DNA of 64,000 bases from Proteiniphilum sp. X52 (lineage in GTDB: Bacteria; Bacteroidota; Bacteroidia; Bacteroidales; Dysgonomonadaceae), in contig NZ_RDSD01000002.1 in NCBI RefSeq assembly GCF_003712195.1, positions 248,001 through 312,000 on the forward strand. Direction: 5' to 3'. The notes below the pieces were generated by a model that was not told where the DNA came from, searched no databases, and saw nothing but the letters and a program-made list of their open reading frames with translations. The translations under genes and the position numbers were made by a program. Below are positions 27,133-34,655 of the stretch, piece after piece. Within the stretch, counting starts at the first letter, position 1; the number at the start of each line of letters is the position of its first letter.

Positions 27133-27329
27133 TAAGAAGCTGTTTTGAATTTTTTCATCCATTGTTTTTTAGCCATTTTTTGATGGATTTGGATTTTCAT
27201 TGATTGAAATGTGGCGGGCCACTTGAAAGAAATGAAAGTTCAAAGGCGCGAAAAAGGGCAAAAAACAATATGAAAGAGCGGAAAAATAAGCGTAAAATAA
27301 TTACTCGTAAAATTCAAAACAGTTTCTAA
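27133..27329 (-). repeat. MITE-like element, copy B (inverted relative to copy A)
   Basis: This is the reverse-orientation partner of 1723-1920, 197 bp, beginning TAAGAAGCTGTTTTGAATTT and ending in the complementary repeat (ATTCAAAACAGTTTCTAA). It has no coding capacity. The pair could support homologous recombination that would invert the ~25 kb between them. Confidence 0.85.
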
Positions 27330-27375
27330 ATATTTTTAGTCATATGAAACCGACCTGTTTACAATAATCATTACA

Positions 27376-27510
27376 TACCCGAAGGGAATGAATATTTCCG
27401 TTAAGCTAAATGAGCAAAGGACAAACTTGTTTGGACTATGCCATAGCGAGGAATTGAAAATCGAGGAGCGAAGGCGACTCAAATATCTAACTTTAGTGAA
27501 TATTTTGCAC
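27376..27510. repeat. Degenerate copy of the GTTAAGC/CTAACTTTAGTGAA repeat
   Basis: This region shares TCCGTTAAGC, GACAAACTTGTTT, ACTATG and CTAACTTTAGTGAA with the region 44239-44352 in the same order. Compared with that region it carries an extra block of about 29 bp (27453-27481). Confidence 0.55.
27453..27481 (-). repeat. Solitary 29-bp unit identical to the array at 52262-52434
   Basis: The 29 bases here are the exact reverse complement of the last unit of the tandem array near mnmG (52406-52434). A match of this length 25 kb away shows that the unit is a dispersed genomic repeat. Confidence 0.8.
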
Positions 27511-27516
27511 ATCAAA

Positions 27517-27537
27517 GGTTCCATATACCGAAATAAA
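27517..27537 (+). promoter_or_regulatory. Leader motif shared with the lacZ-type gene
   Basis: GGTTCCATATACCGAAATAA plus one A lies 16 nt before the ATG and occurs identically (on the minus strand) 17 nt before the GH2 gene that starts at 47834. The bases between motif and ATG are also nearly the same. Its function is unknown. Confidence 0.6.
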
Positions 27538-27553
27538 GAAATAAGATAATCAT

Positions 27554-28411
27554 ATGAAATCTTTTTATTACACTATAATGTTGGCATGCCTTGTGTTTGG
27601 AATGACATCTTTTTCCGGCCTTTATGAGCCGGAATTTGCTGTGTGTACAAGCGTGTCCAATTATCCGTTGCTCAAAGCGACAGGGTATACGTATGTCGAG
27701 TCGAACGTGTCATACCTGATGCCTGACAAGAGTGATGCTGATTTTCAGGAACATCTGGATGAAATAAGGAAATTAGAGGCCAGAATTATTTCCTGTACCA
27801 GTTTTATTCCCGGCAGTTTGCCGCTGACCGGTCATGAAGCCAGACATGATCAAGCGGTGGTCTGGGCCGATTCTGCCTTGCGTAGGGCGGGAATGGTAAA
27901 TATTCCTTACATCGTTTTCGGAAGCGGAAAAGCCCGTAATGTGCCGGAAAATTTCAGTAAGGAAGAAGCTACGGAACAATTCATTTCTTTCTGTAAACAG
28001 ATCGCTCCGTTGGCTCAGAAGTACAAAGTGACGGTGGTTATCGAACCCCTGAACAGGTCGGAAACCAACCTGATCAATTCCCTGGAGGAAGGCGCCCGGA
28101 TCGTGGAAGCAGTCGATCATCCTAATCTGCAGTTACTCTGTGATATATACCACATGATGCGGGAAGAGGAACCCGCATCGGAGATAGTGAAATATGGTAA
28201 GTATATCCGGCATTGCCATATTGCCGAAAAAGAGGAGCGTACCTCTCCCGGCACCAAGGGTGATGATTTCAGGCCCTATTTCAAGGCATTGAAACAAATA
28301 GGGTATAAGGGTTGCGTTTCTATTGAATGCAGATGGAAAGATCTGGATAAGGAAATACAACCGGCGTTGTCTTCCATGCGGGAGCAGTTTCGCTCTTTGT
28401 CAATCAGATGA
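27554..28411 (+). CDS. Exported xylose-isomerase-like TIM-barrel protein (sugar phosphate isomerase/epimerase superfamily)
   Basis: This 285-residue protein has an N-terminal signal sequence (YYTIMLACLVFGMTSFSG). The rest is an AP-endonuclease-2/xylose-isomerase-like barrel. Likely metal ligands are Glu in VVIEPLNRSETN, Asp and His in LQLLCDIYHMM, His in RHCHIAE and Glu in CVSIECRW. Members isomerise or epimerise sugars or act on related compounds. An exported form would act in the periplasm, possibly on 3-keto sugars made by Gfo/Idh enzymes such as the one upstream; that link is inference. The gene has its own upstream region with a leader motif shared with the beta-galactosidase gene at 47834. 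Confidence 0.8.
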   Translation: MKSFYYTIMLACLVFGMTSFSGLYEPEFAVCTSVSNYPLLKATGYTYVESNVSYLMPDKSDADFQEHLDEIRKLEARIISCTSFIPGSLPLTGHEARHDQAVVWADSALRRAGMVNIPYIVFGSGKARNVPENFSKEEATEQFISFCKQIAPLAQKYKVTVVIEPLNRSETNLINSLEEGARIVEAVDHPNLQLLCDIYHMMREEEPASEIVKYGKYIRHCHIAEKEERTSPGTKGDDFRPYFKALKQIGYKGCVSIECRWKDLDKEIQPALSSMREQFRSLSIR

Positions 28412-28493
28412 ATATAAAAAATAGTAGATTCTTTGATAAAAAAATCAATGTGTAAAACTCATCGGAAATTATTCTCACGAAATATATTAAATT

Positions 28494-29591
28494 ATGAAAA
28501 GAATTCATTTATCGCTTCTTATCGTTTTATCGGTATTTTTTGTTCAGTGCTCATCTGCCGGCCATAAAACCGGACAGGATACCCCTCCGCGGGTGAAGAA
28601 CGTGATCGTGATGATCGGAGATGGAATGGGCGTTAGCCAGGTATATGCGGGACTAACCGCAAATAAGGGATCGCTCCATCTGGAACAGTGTCAGTTCGTG
28701 GGATTTTCCAAAACTTACTCTGCCAATAATTATATAACAGACTCCGGCGCGGGAGGAACTGCCATCGCGTGCGGAACCAAAACCAAGAATGGCGCCATTG
28801 GCGTGGATGTGGATGGGAAACCGGTTCAATCGATCCTTGAATATGCCGCGGCACACGGTCTGTCAACCGGTGTGGTGGCAAGCTGTGCCGTCACTCATGC
28901 TACGCCGGCATCATTCGTGGCACACCAGCCCAGCCGTAAAATGGAAGAAGAAATTGCAGCGGATTTTGTAAACTCCGACATCACGGTTTTTATCGGAGGC
29001 GGAAAAAGATACTTTGATGCCCGTTCTGATAATGAAAACCTGTTGGATAAACTGGAAACGAAAGGTTTTCGGGTTGCGCTCAATATGGATGACGTGAAGA
29101 AAGTCACCACGGGCAAACTGGCGGGACTCGTGGCGGACGAACATCCGGCTCCCTATCCTGAAAGGGGGGAATTTCTTCCCGAAAGCGTGCAAGCAGCGAT
29201 CAATCTGCTGAAAAACAATGAAAAAGGATTCTTCCTGATGGTGGAAGGTTCTCAAATAGACTGGGCTTGCCACGCGAATGAAAAAGACGCCACCGTGAAT
29301 GAAATGCTGGACTTTGACCGGGCGATTAAAGTGGCTTTCGATTACGCGGACCAGGACCCGCACACGCTGGTTATTATCACGGCAGACCATGAGACGGGGG
29401 GTATGGCGCTTACCGGCGGTGACCTGTCAACCGGAGAGGTGGAAGCGACCTATGCCTTAACGGGGCATACCGCCGTGATGGTTCCCGTTTTTGCTTATGG
29501 CGCGGGTGCCGTTGCATTTGCCGGTATATACCAGAATACCGATATTTTCACCAAAATGCTGAATTTATATGGTTTTGGAACGGAAAAATAA
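28494..29591 (+). CDS. Alkaline phosphatase (PhoA family) lipoprotein
   Basis: This is a 365-residue lipoprotein (FFVQCSS lipobox, Cys19). The alkaline phosphatase superfamily core is clear: VIVMIGDGMGVSQV with metal ligand Asp43, the nucleophile segment YITDSGAGGTAIACG with Ser84 after Asp83, ATPASFVAHQPSR, FLMVEGSQIDWACHAN, and VIITADHETGGM supplying Asp/His metal ligands. It should hydrolyse phosphate monoesters in the periplasm or at the surface. It lacks the insertions of longer PhoA proteins, as is common in Bacteroidetes. Within this locus it is the second phosphatase. It lies 82 bp after the TIM-barrel gene and 66 bp before the sialidase-like gene. Confidence 0.9.
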   Translation: MKRIHLSLLIVLSVFFVQCSSAGHKTGQDTPPRVKNVIVMIGDGMGVSQVYAGLTANKGSLHLEQCQFVGFSKTYSANNYITDSGAGGTAIACGTKTKNGAIGVDVDGKPVQSILEYAAAHGLSTGVVASCAVTHATPASFVAHQPSRKMEEEIAADFVNSDITVFIGGGKRYFDARSDNENLLDKLETKGFRVALNMDDVKKVTTGKLAGLVADEHPAPYPERGEFLPESVQAAINLLKNNEKGFFLMVEGSQIDWACHANEKDATVNEMLDFDRAIKVAFDYADQDPHTLVIITADHETGGMALTGGDLSTGEVEATYALTGHTAVMVPVFAYGAGAVAFAGIYQNTDIFTKMLNLYGFGTEK

Positions 29592-29657
29592 GCCCTTTTC
29601 ATCCCGGAATAGGGTATCTGGGCGCCCATTATGGTTGTAAACAAATAAAATTGTCGC

Positions 29658-30710
29658 ATGGTGAATAGAAAAATTACAGTACTGTTATGCCTGCTGTTAC
29701 TATCAGCAGGCCGGTTACCCGCAAATGAATCCTTTTCCGCGCGAACGGAAAGGGAAAGATTACGCGCCATCCAACCCGTGATTCTTCATTCGGAAATAAT
29801 CCCGGCACCGGCTTTGGTGCCATCGGCACATGCCTCGACCATTGTGGAGACCGATGATGGCTTACTGGCGGCATGGTTCGGAGGGACTTACGAAAGGCAT
29901 CCTGACGTGAGTATTTACACCTCCAGGTTCAAAAACGGCCAGTGGAGTCTCCCCGTGATGGTAGCCGATGGCGTACAGGATGAATCGCAGCGGTTCCCCT
30001 GTTGGAATCCGGTCTTGTTCAAACGAGAGAACGGAGATCTGATCCTTTATTACAAAGTGGGGCCGAGCCCCAGTACCTGGTGGGGGGAATATAAGATATC
30101 ATCGGACGAGGGCAAGACCTGGTCTGCCATGGAGACTATTCCGCGCGGATGCCTCGGGCCGATCAAAAACAAACCGGTGATCATCCCCGGAGGCAAAATA
30201 CTCTACCCTACCAGCATAGAAATTCCAGGAAAATGGAATGTCTATATGGAGATGTCGAACCAGGATCTGACGGACTGGGAAAAAATAGAGATCGACAACA
30301 ACGGTTTTGACGCTATCCAGCCTTCGGTATTGTTTCATAAGGATGGAGCCCTGCAGATCCTCTGCCGTTCGAAAAACGAAACTGTGGTGGAGTCCTGGTC
30401 GTATGATAACGGCAAAACCTGGTCGTCCCTGGCGCCTACACGACTGCCCAATAACAACTCCGGCACGGATGCCGTAACCTTGCCTAACGGCTTGCAGTTG
30501 ATTATTTATAATCCGATTACCTCAGGGAGGAATAAACTGGCGATAGCCGGCTCGTATGACGGCAGGACATGGGAAAAACTGATCGATCTGGAAGACCAGC
30601 CCTCCGGTGAATTCAGTTACCCCGCTATTATCCGGGATAAGAAAGGAAATGTCCATGTGACCTATACCTACAACCGCGAAAAGATCAAATATGTGCGGTT
30701 GAAGTTCTAA
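29658..30710 (+). CDS. Exported BNR-repeat sialidase-like glycosidase
   Basis: This 350-residue secreted protein has a signal sequence (ITVLLCLLLLSAGRLPA) and a six-bladed sialidase-like fold of the BNR_2 type. Asp-box motifs are visible as SSDEGKTWS and SYDNGKTWS, with the related SYDGRTWE. The N-terminal region ASTIVETDDGLLAAWFGGTYE and the following RFPCWNPVLF and GCLGPIKNKPVIIPGG are typical of the family. BNR_2 proteins include exo-alpha-sialidases but also enzymes for other sugars such as rhamnose. Without the three-arginine triad confirmed, I leave the substrate open. No sialic acid lyase or transporter of clear type is in the window. Confidence 0.78.
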   Translation: MVNRKITVLLCLLLLSAGRLPANESFSARTERERLRAIQPVILHSEIIPAPALVPSAHASTIVETDDGLLAAWFGGTYERHPDVSIYTSRFKNGQWSLPVMVADGVQDESQRFPCWNPVLFKRENGDLILYYKVGPSPSTWWGEYKISSDEGKTWSAMETIPRGCLGPIKNKPVIIPGGKILYPTSIEIPGKWNVYMEMSNQDLTDWEKIEIDNNGFDAIQPSVLFHKDGALQILCRSKNETVVESWSYDNGKTWSSLAPTRLPNNNSGTDAVTLPNGLQLIIYNPITSGRNKLAIAGSYDGRTWEKLIDLEDQPSGEFSYPAIIRDKKGNVHVTYTYNREKIKYVRLKF

Positions 30711-30793
30711 ATTGAAAGGGGCAGGGGAAAAGTTCCCGCACCAAGAGATGATTCAATGTGGATTCCGTGTAACGAAAAAGATAAGTTCATCGT

Positions 30794-32071
30794 ATGAAGA
30801 ACCCCATGTCAAATTTGACGTCAAAAAAATCCTACCCCTGGTTAGTGGCGGGTATGCTCTGGTTTGTCGCGCTGTTGAACTATCTCGACCGGCAGATGCT
30901 CGCCACCATGAAGCCTTTCATGGAGGTAGATATTGCAGAGCTGGTTACGGCCACCAACTTCGGACGACTCATGGCGGTATTTCTCTGGATATACGCCTTT
31001 ATGAGCCCGTTGTCGGGTATCATCGCCGACCGGCTGAACCGCAAATGGCTGATTGTGGTCAGCCTGTTTGTCTGGTCAGGAGTAACGCTTGCCATGGGGT
31101 ATGCCCGGAATATCGATCAGTTATTTATCCTAAGGGCTGCCATGGGTGTGAGCGAGGCCTTTTATGTACCCGCCGCCCTGTCGCTGATCGCGGATTATCA
31201 CCAAGGGAAAACCCGCTCCTTAGCCATTGGATTCCATACTTCCGGGATTTACCTGGGACAGGCTTTCGGCGGCTTTGGTGCGACGCTGGCTGCGGGGACC
31301 TCCTGGCAATTTACTTTTCATACTTTTGGCCTTATCGGAATGGTATATAGTTTGATATTGATTGCCTTTCTCCGTGAAAAGAAGACCTATGTGATCGACA
31401 CGAGCCGGAAAAGATCCCTCAGGCGGGAGTTAAGTGCGATGGGGAAAGGGTTGACCATGCTTTTCTCGAATATTGCCTTCTGGGTGATCCTGTTTTACTT
31501 TTCCGCGCCGAGTTTACCGGGATGGGCGACTAAAAACTGGCTGCCGACCCTGTTTTCGGAATCGCTGAACATGGTTATGGAACAGGCGGGGCCGTTATCG
31601 ACCATGACGTTGGCGATGTCATCATTGATCGGCGTGTTGGTCGGCGGTTATGTATCCGACCGTTGGGTGGCGAAGCGACTCAAAGGGAGGATCTATACCG
31701 GTGTGATCGGATTGGGACTGACCATTCCCGCGTTGGTGTTGATCGGTTACGGGGGCGGATTATTCATGATCGTTACCGGAGCACTTTTGTTCGGATTGGG
31801 TTTCGGGATATTCGATGTGAATAATATGCCGATCCTATGCCAGTTTGTGCCGTCGCGCTACCGGGCTACCGGTTACGGGTTCATGAATCTGGCGGGCATA
31901 TCGGCGGGTGCGGTAATCACCAACGAATTGGGCAAAGCGCTGGATGCCGGCCACATGAATATGGTTTTTGTTGTGATGATCGCAGCGGTGGCCCTGGCCG
32001 TCATCCTGCAATTGAGCGTGCTCAAGCCGAAGACTGTCGATATGACCGATGAACTGTTAATCCTAGATTAA
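30794..32071 (+). CDS. MFS transporter, anion:cation symporter (ACS) type
   Basis: This is a 425-residue inner-membrane carrier with about 12 transmembrane segments. Motifs are LLNYLDRQMLATMKPFM in helix 1, the MFS signature GIIADRLNRKWLI between helices 2 and 3, RAAMGVSEAFYVPAALSLIADY in helix 4, and a second-half GGYVSDRWVAKR. The ACS family carries organic anions such as hexuronates, sialate and phosphate-linked compounds, so it probably imports the acidic monosaccharide released by the locus. The ATG at 30806 is an alternative start. It ends the + strand run; the next gene is convergent, with 65 bp between them. Confidence 0.85.
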   Translation: MKNPMSNLTSKKSYPWLVAGMLWFVALLNYLDRQMLATMKPFMEVDIAELVTATNFGRLMAVFLWIYAFMSPLSGIIADRLNRKWLIVVSLFVWSGVTLAMGYARNIDQLFILRAAMGVSEAFYVPAALSLIADYHQGKTRSLAIGFHTSGIYLGQAFGGFGATLAAGTSWQFTFHTFGLIGMVYSLILIAFLREKKTYVIDTSRKRSLRRELSAMGKGLTMLFSNIAFWVILFYFSAPSLPGWATKNWLPTLFSESLNMVMEQAGPLSTMTLAMSSLIGVLVGGYVSDRWVAKRLKGRIYTGVIGLGLTIPALVLIGYGGGLFMIVTGALLFGLGFGIFDVNNMPILCQFVPSRYRATGYGFMNLAGISAGAVITNELGKALDAGHMNMVFVVMIAAVALAVILQLSVLKPKTVDMTDELLILD

Positions 32072-32136
32072 TACCCCGGCTCACGCTGTATCAGTAACTC
32101 TTTTTATGATCCTCTTTGGCCGACAGGAGGCGTGGG

Positions 32137-33591
32137 CTAACCGGCGGATTTCATCATCTTGAGGAGGCTTTTTAATTCTACCGTGGCGACCCGGGTGGTG
32201 ATATCCGACATGGCGTAAGGGATGATCAGGTGGTCGTTGAAGAGCATTGCCCCGCATGTGTAAAGCACATTCGGCACATATCCAATCCGTTCTTCCTCAT
32301 TGGGCGACAGTAAGGGTTCCCGCAGTCGCGCGACGATCTTTGTAGGATCGTTGAGGTCGAGCAGGACGGCGCTGATACAATATTGCCGCATGGGACCCAC
32401 GCCATGGGTCAGCACCAGCCAGCCTTCTTTCAGTTCGATCGGGGACCCGCAGTTCCCGATTTGTATGAATTCCCAGGGATAGAGCGGTGCCTGGATAATC
32501 TGCGAAGTATGCCAGAAGTGCAGGTTGTCGGAGAACATGATATGGTTGTTCTCGCCGTCCTGTCGCGACAGCATGGCGTACAAACCGTTTATCTTGCGGG
32601 GAAACAATGCCAGGCCTTTGTTTTGTATGGCATTCCCGTTCAGGGTGGATATGTTGAAAGTCATGAAATCTTTTGTTTCGATCAGTTGCGGCAGGATGTG
32701 TTGGCCGTTATAGGCAGTGTAAGTGGCATAATAGACCGTTTTGCCGTTGTCCTTTGTAAACTGGACGAAACGGGCATCCTCGATACCTTTGCTTTCATTC
32801 TCGGAGACCGGATAGATCACCCGTTCCGAGAGTTGGGTCTTATCGTTGAACTTTATCTTGTAATTGGAATTGGCCAGCCAGTTGATGGCATTGATGGCGT
32901 TATCGTCGCTTTTGTCAGGATCTTCCTGATATACCTCATGGATACTGAATTTGAGATCCTGGTAAGTGAAAAAGGGTTGCAACCGGCCCAGGATACGTTG
33001 GGAAGTGTCGTTCCAGGCCCCCATCTCCTGAAGGGTCAGGCAGAAAAGATGGTTATCGTAAAAGGGATCGTGAAGCATGGCTGGCGTTTCCACGAATTCC
33101 GACACGCTGTCGAACATAAGCGAAAAATCGTTATAGATGATTCCGCTCCGGAACACGATCGATGAGATATGTCCTTCGCCTGTCGCGCGCAGGCTCATGG
33201 CAAACCGGGCGCCGCCCTCGGGGACATTGCTTTGATCGGGATGGAGGACGATGGAAGGATTGAAAAGGGCGGCCGACTCGATGGAGTATTCCTTGGTAAA
33301 ATAAGAGCCTATAAGCATTTTCTTGACCCGTGAGATGTGGGCCGTAGGGGGAATGTATTCGGCAACCTTTTCAAAATTTATCAATAATAACTCCTCCAGA
33401 TTCCGGTGCCGGTCGGAGAAATCGTGGCGGATTTGCAGCAATATCTTTTTAGCAGTAGTGTCGGAGAGGCCCAATACCTTGGAAAGCAGGTTGTTCACCC
33501 TGGAAAGATCTCCCGGAATATAAGGTCGGGTGATCACCCGGGAAGGATCCCTTTCTATCCTCGCTTTTTTCCTTTTCACAATTTCTTGCAT
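32137..33591 (-). CDS. GH130-family mannoside phosphorylase-like enzyme
   Basis: This 484-residue cytoplasmic protein has no signal peptide. The five-bladed propeller of GH130 can be seen from ~residue 105 on (ALFNPSIVLHPDQS, GARFAMSLRATGEGHISSI, GIEDARFVQF, MLSRQDGENNHIMFSD, GNCGSPIELKEGWLVLTHGVG, PLLSPNEEERIGYVPNVLYTCG). The first ~100 residues (IERDPSRVITRPYIPGDLSR) are an extension common to one GH130 subgroup. Family members phosphorolyse or hydrolyse beta-mannosides. It is the last gene of an operon with two glycosyltransferases (15-bp gap to the upstream gene), so it may turn over, or in reverse build, the glycan those enzymes make. Confidence 0.88.
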   Translation of the reverse strand: MQEIVKRKKARIERDPSRVITRPYIPGDLSRVNNLLSKVLGLSDTTAKKILLQIRHDFSDRHRNLEELLLINFEKVAEYIPPTAHISRVKKMLIGSYFTKEYSIESAALFNPSIVLHPDQSNVPEGGARFAMSLRATGEGHISSIVFRSGIIYNDFSLMFDSVSEFVETPAMLHDPFYDNHLFCLTLQEMGAWNDTSQRILGRLQPFFTYQDLKFSIHEVYQEDPDKSDDNAINAINWLANSNYKIKFNDKTQLSERVIYPVSENESKGIEDARFVQFTKDNGKTVYYATYTAYNGQHILPQLIETKDFMTFNISTLNGNAIQNKGLALFPRKINGLYAMLSRQDGENNHIMFSDNLHFWHTSQIIQAPLYPWEFIQIGNCGSPIELKEGWLVLTHGVGPMRQYCISAVLLDLNDPTKIVARLREPLLSPNEEERIGYVPNVLYTCGAMLFNDHLIIPYAMSDITTRVATVELKSLLKMMKSAG

Positions 33592-33606
33592 AACCTTATA
33601 CCTTTT

Positions 33607-34644
33607 TTACCAGCCGGATATTCCGGCTGGGCTGTGTGATTGTAATACCTTTTCATATGTATCGATATAGTTCCTCACCATTTCTTTATCGCTGAAACGG
33701 TTTTCGGCCCAGAGCCGGCAATAGCGCCGGTCAATGGCAGAGACATGCTTTACGGCTTCTGCCGACTCGTCGACCCCGGCGGTGAGGAAGCCTGTTTTTC
33801 CGTCCTGGATCAGCTCGGGCATGGAGCCTCGATTGAAGGCTATGACCGGTGTCCCGCACATCATGGCTTCAGCAACGCTCAATCCGAAGGGCTCGTCGAA
33901 AGAGATGGGATGCAACAGGGCATAGGCATGGCCGAGCAACCGTTCACGCTCTCGGGGTCCGGAATTGCCCGTATAAATCACGCGCTCGCCGTCAACGAAA
34001 GGGCGTACATGTTCGTCAAAATAGGCTTCGTCCTGTATTAATCCGGAAATGATGAGTCGCCGTTTTACCTGCCGGGCGATCCGGATGGCTTCGCGTGTGC
34101 CTTTATCGGGGTGGATCCTGCCGAAAAACAGCAGATAGTCGTCCGGAGAGGCGTTGAATGGGAAATCCCCGGTGTGTATGCCGTTGTATACCGTGGCCGT
34201 ATAGTGCAGTTCGGGACTGCGGTCGGCATTGCTGATGGATACGTAGTAGTTGCTGTTGTTATATTTCTTGTACACCGGCAGGATGGCAGGTGAGGAAAAC
34301 CCGTGGATGGTGGTAACCATGGGGGTACGTATCAACCCTGAATAGGTGAGGGGCAGGAAGTCGAAATGGTTATGTATGATGTCGAACCGGTGTGCTTGTT
34401 CCATCAGGTGACTGATATGCAGGCATTCCCACACTTTGGCGTCGAGCGAGGGGTCTTCGGCATAACCTGTGCCGCAGACAGACGCGAGCGTGCCCTTTGT
34501 CACCGAATCACCCGTGGCGAAAAGGGTAACATCCATGCCGGCCTGTACCAACCCTTCGGCCACGTTCGACGCTACCTGTTCCCACGGGCCATATTTCCGA
34601 GGCGGCGTCCGCCATGCGATGGGTGATAAAATTGCGATTTTCAT
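33607..34644 (-). CDS. GT4-family glycosyltransferase
   Basis: This 345-residue cytoplasmic enzyme has a GT-B fold. The N-terminal Rossmann domain reads MKIAILSPIAWRTPPRKYGP and WEQVASNVAEGLVQAGMDVTLFATG. The C-terminal donor domain has FFGRIHPDKGTREAIRIA, YTGNSGPRERERLLGHAYALLHPI and the GT4 signature EPFGLSVAEAMMCGTPVIAF followed by PELIQDGKTGFL, in which the two glutamates contact the nucleotide sugar. The donor and acceptor are unknown. Gaps of 11 bp to the upstream fusion protein and 15 bp to the GH130 gene show a tight operon. Confidence 0.9.
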   Translation of the reverse strand: MKIAILSPIAWRTPPRKYGPWEQVASNVAEGLVQAGMDVTLFATGDSVTKGTLASVCGTGYAEDPSLDAKVWECLHISHLMEQAHRFDIIHNHFDFLPLTYSGLIRTPMVTTIHGFSSPAILPVYKKYNNSNYYVSISNADRSPELHYTATVYNGIHTGDFPFNASPDDYLLFFGRIHPDKGTREAIRIARQVKRRLIISGLIQDEAYFDEHVRPFVDGERVIYTGNSGPRERERLLGHAYALLHPISFDEPFGLSVAEAMMCGTPVIAFNRGSMPELIQDGKTGFLTAGVDESAEAVKHVSAIDRRYCRLWAENRFSDKEMVRNYIDTYEKVLQSHSPAGISGW

Positions 34645-34655
34645 AGATCCCGGCG

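Larger units (their letters stand above)
27056..27553. other. 498-bp repeat-rich intergenic region
   Basis: No gene is supported here. From left to right it holds a heptad-type array (27060-27112, GAAGAATGAAGAGT units), the second MITE-like element (27133-27329), a degenerate copy of the GTTAAGC repeat (27376-27505) into which a 29-bp unit seems to be inserted (27453-27481), and a 21-bp leader motif (27517-27537) shared with the beta-galactosidase gene. Confidence 0.75.

Noticed and set aside
1723-27329. Composite transposon.
   Set aside because: No transposase or integrase gene was found within or beside the bracketing elements, and I could not see target duplications; only a bracketed block can be claimed.
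32072-32136. Terminator between the convergent MFS and GH130 genes.
   Set aside because: Only a long-loop pairing (GGCTCACGC with GCGTGGGC) could be found, with no T-run next to it.
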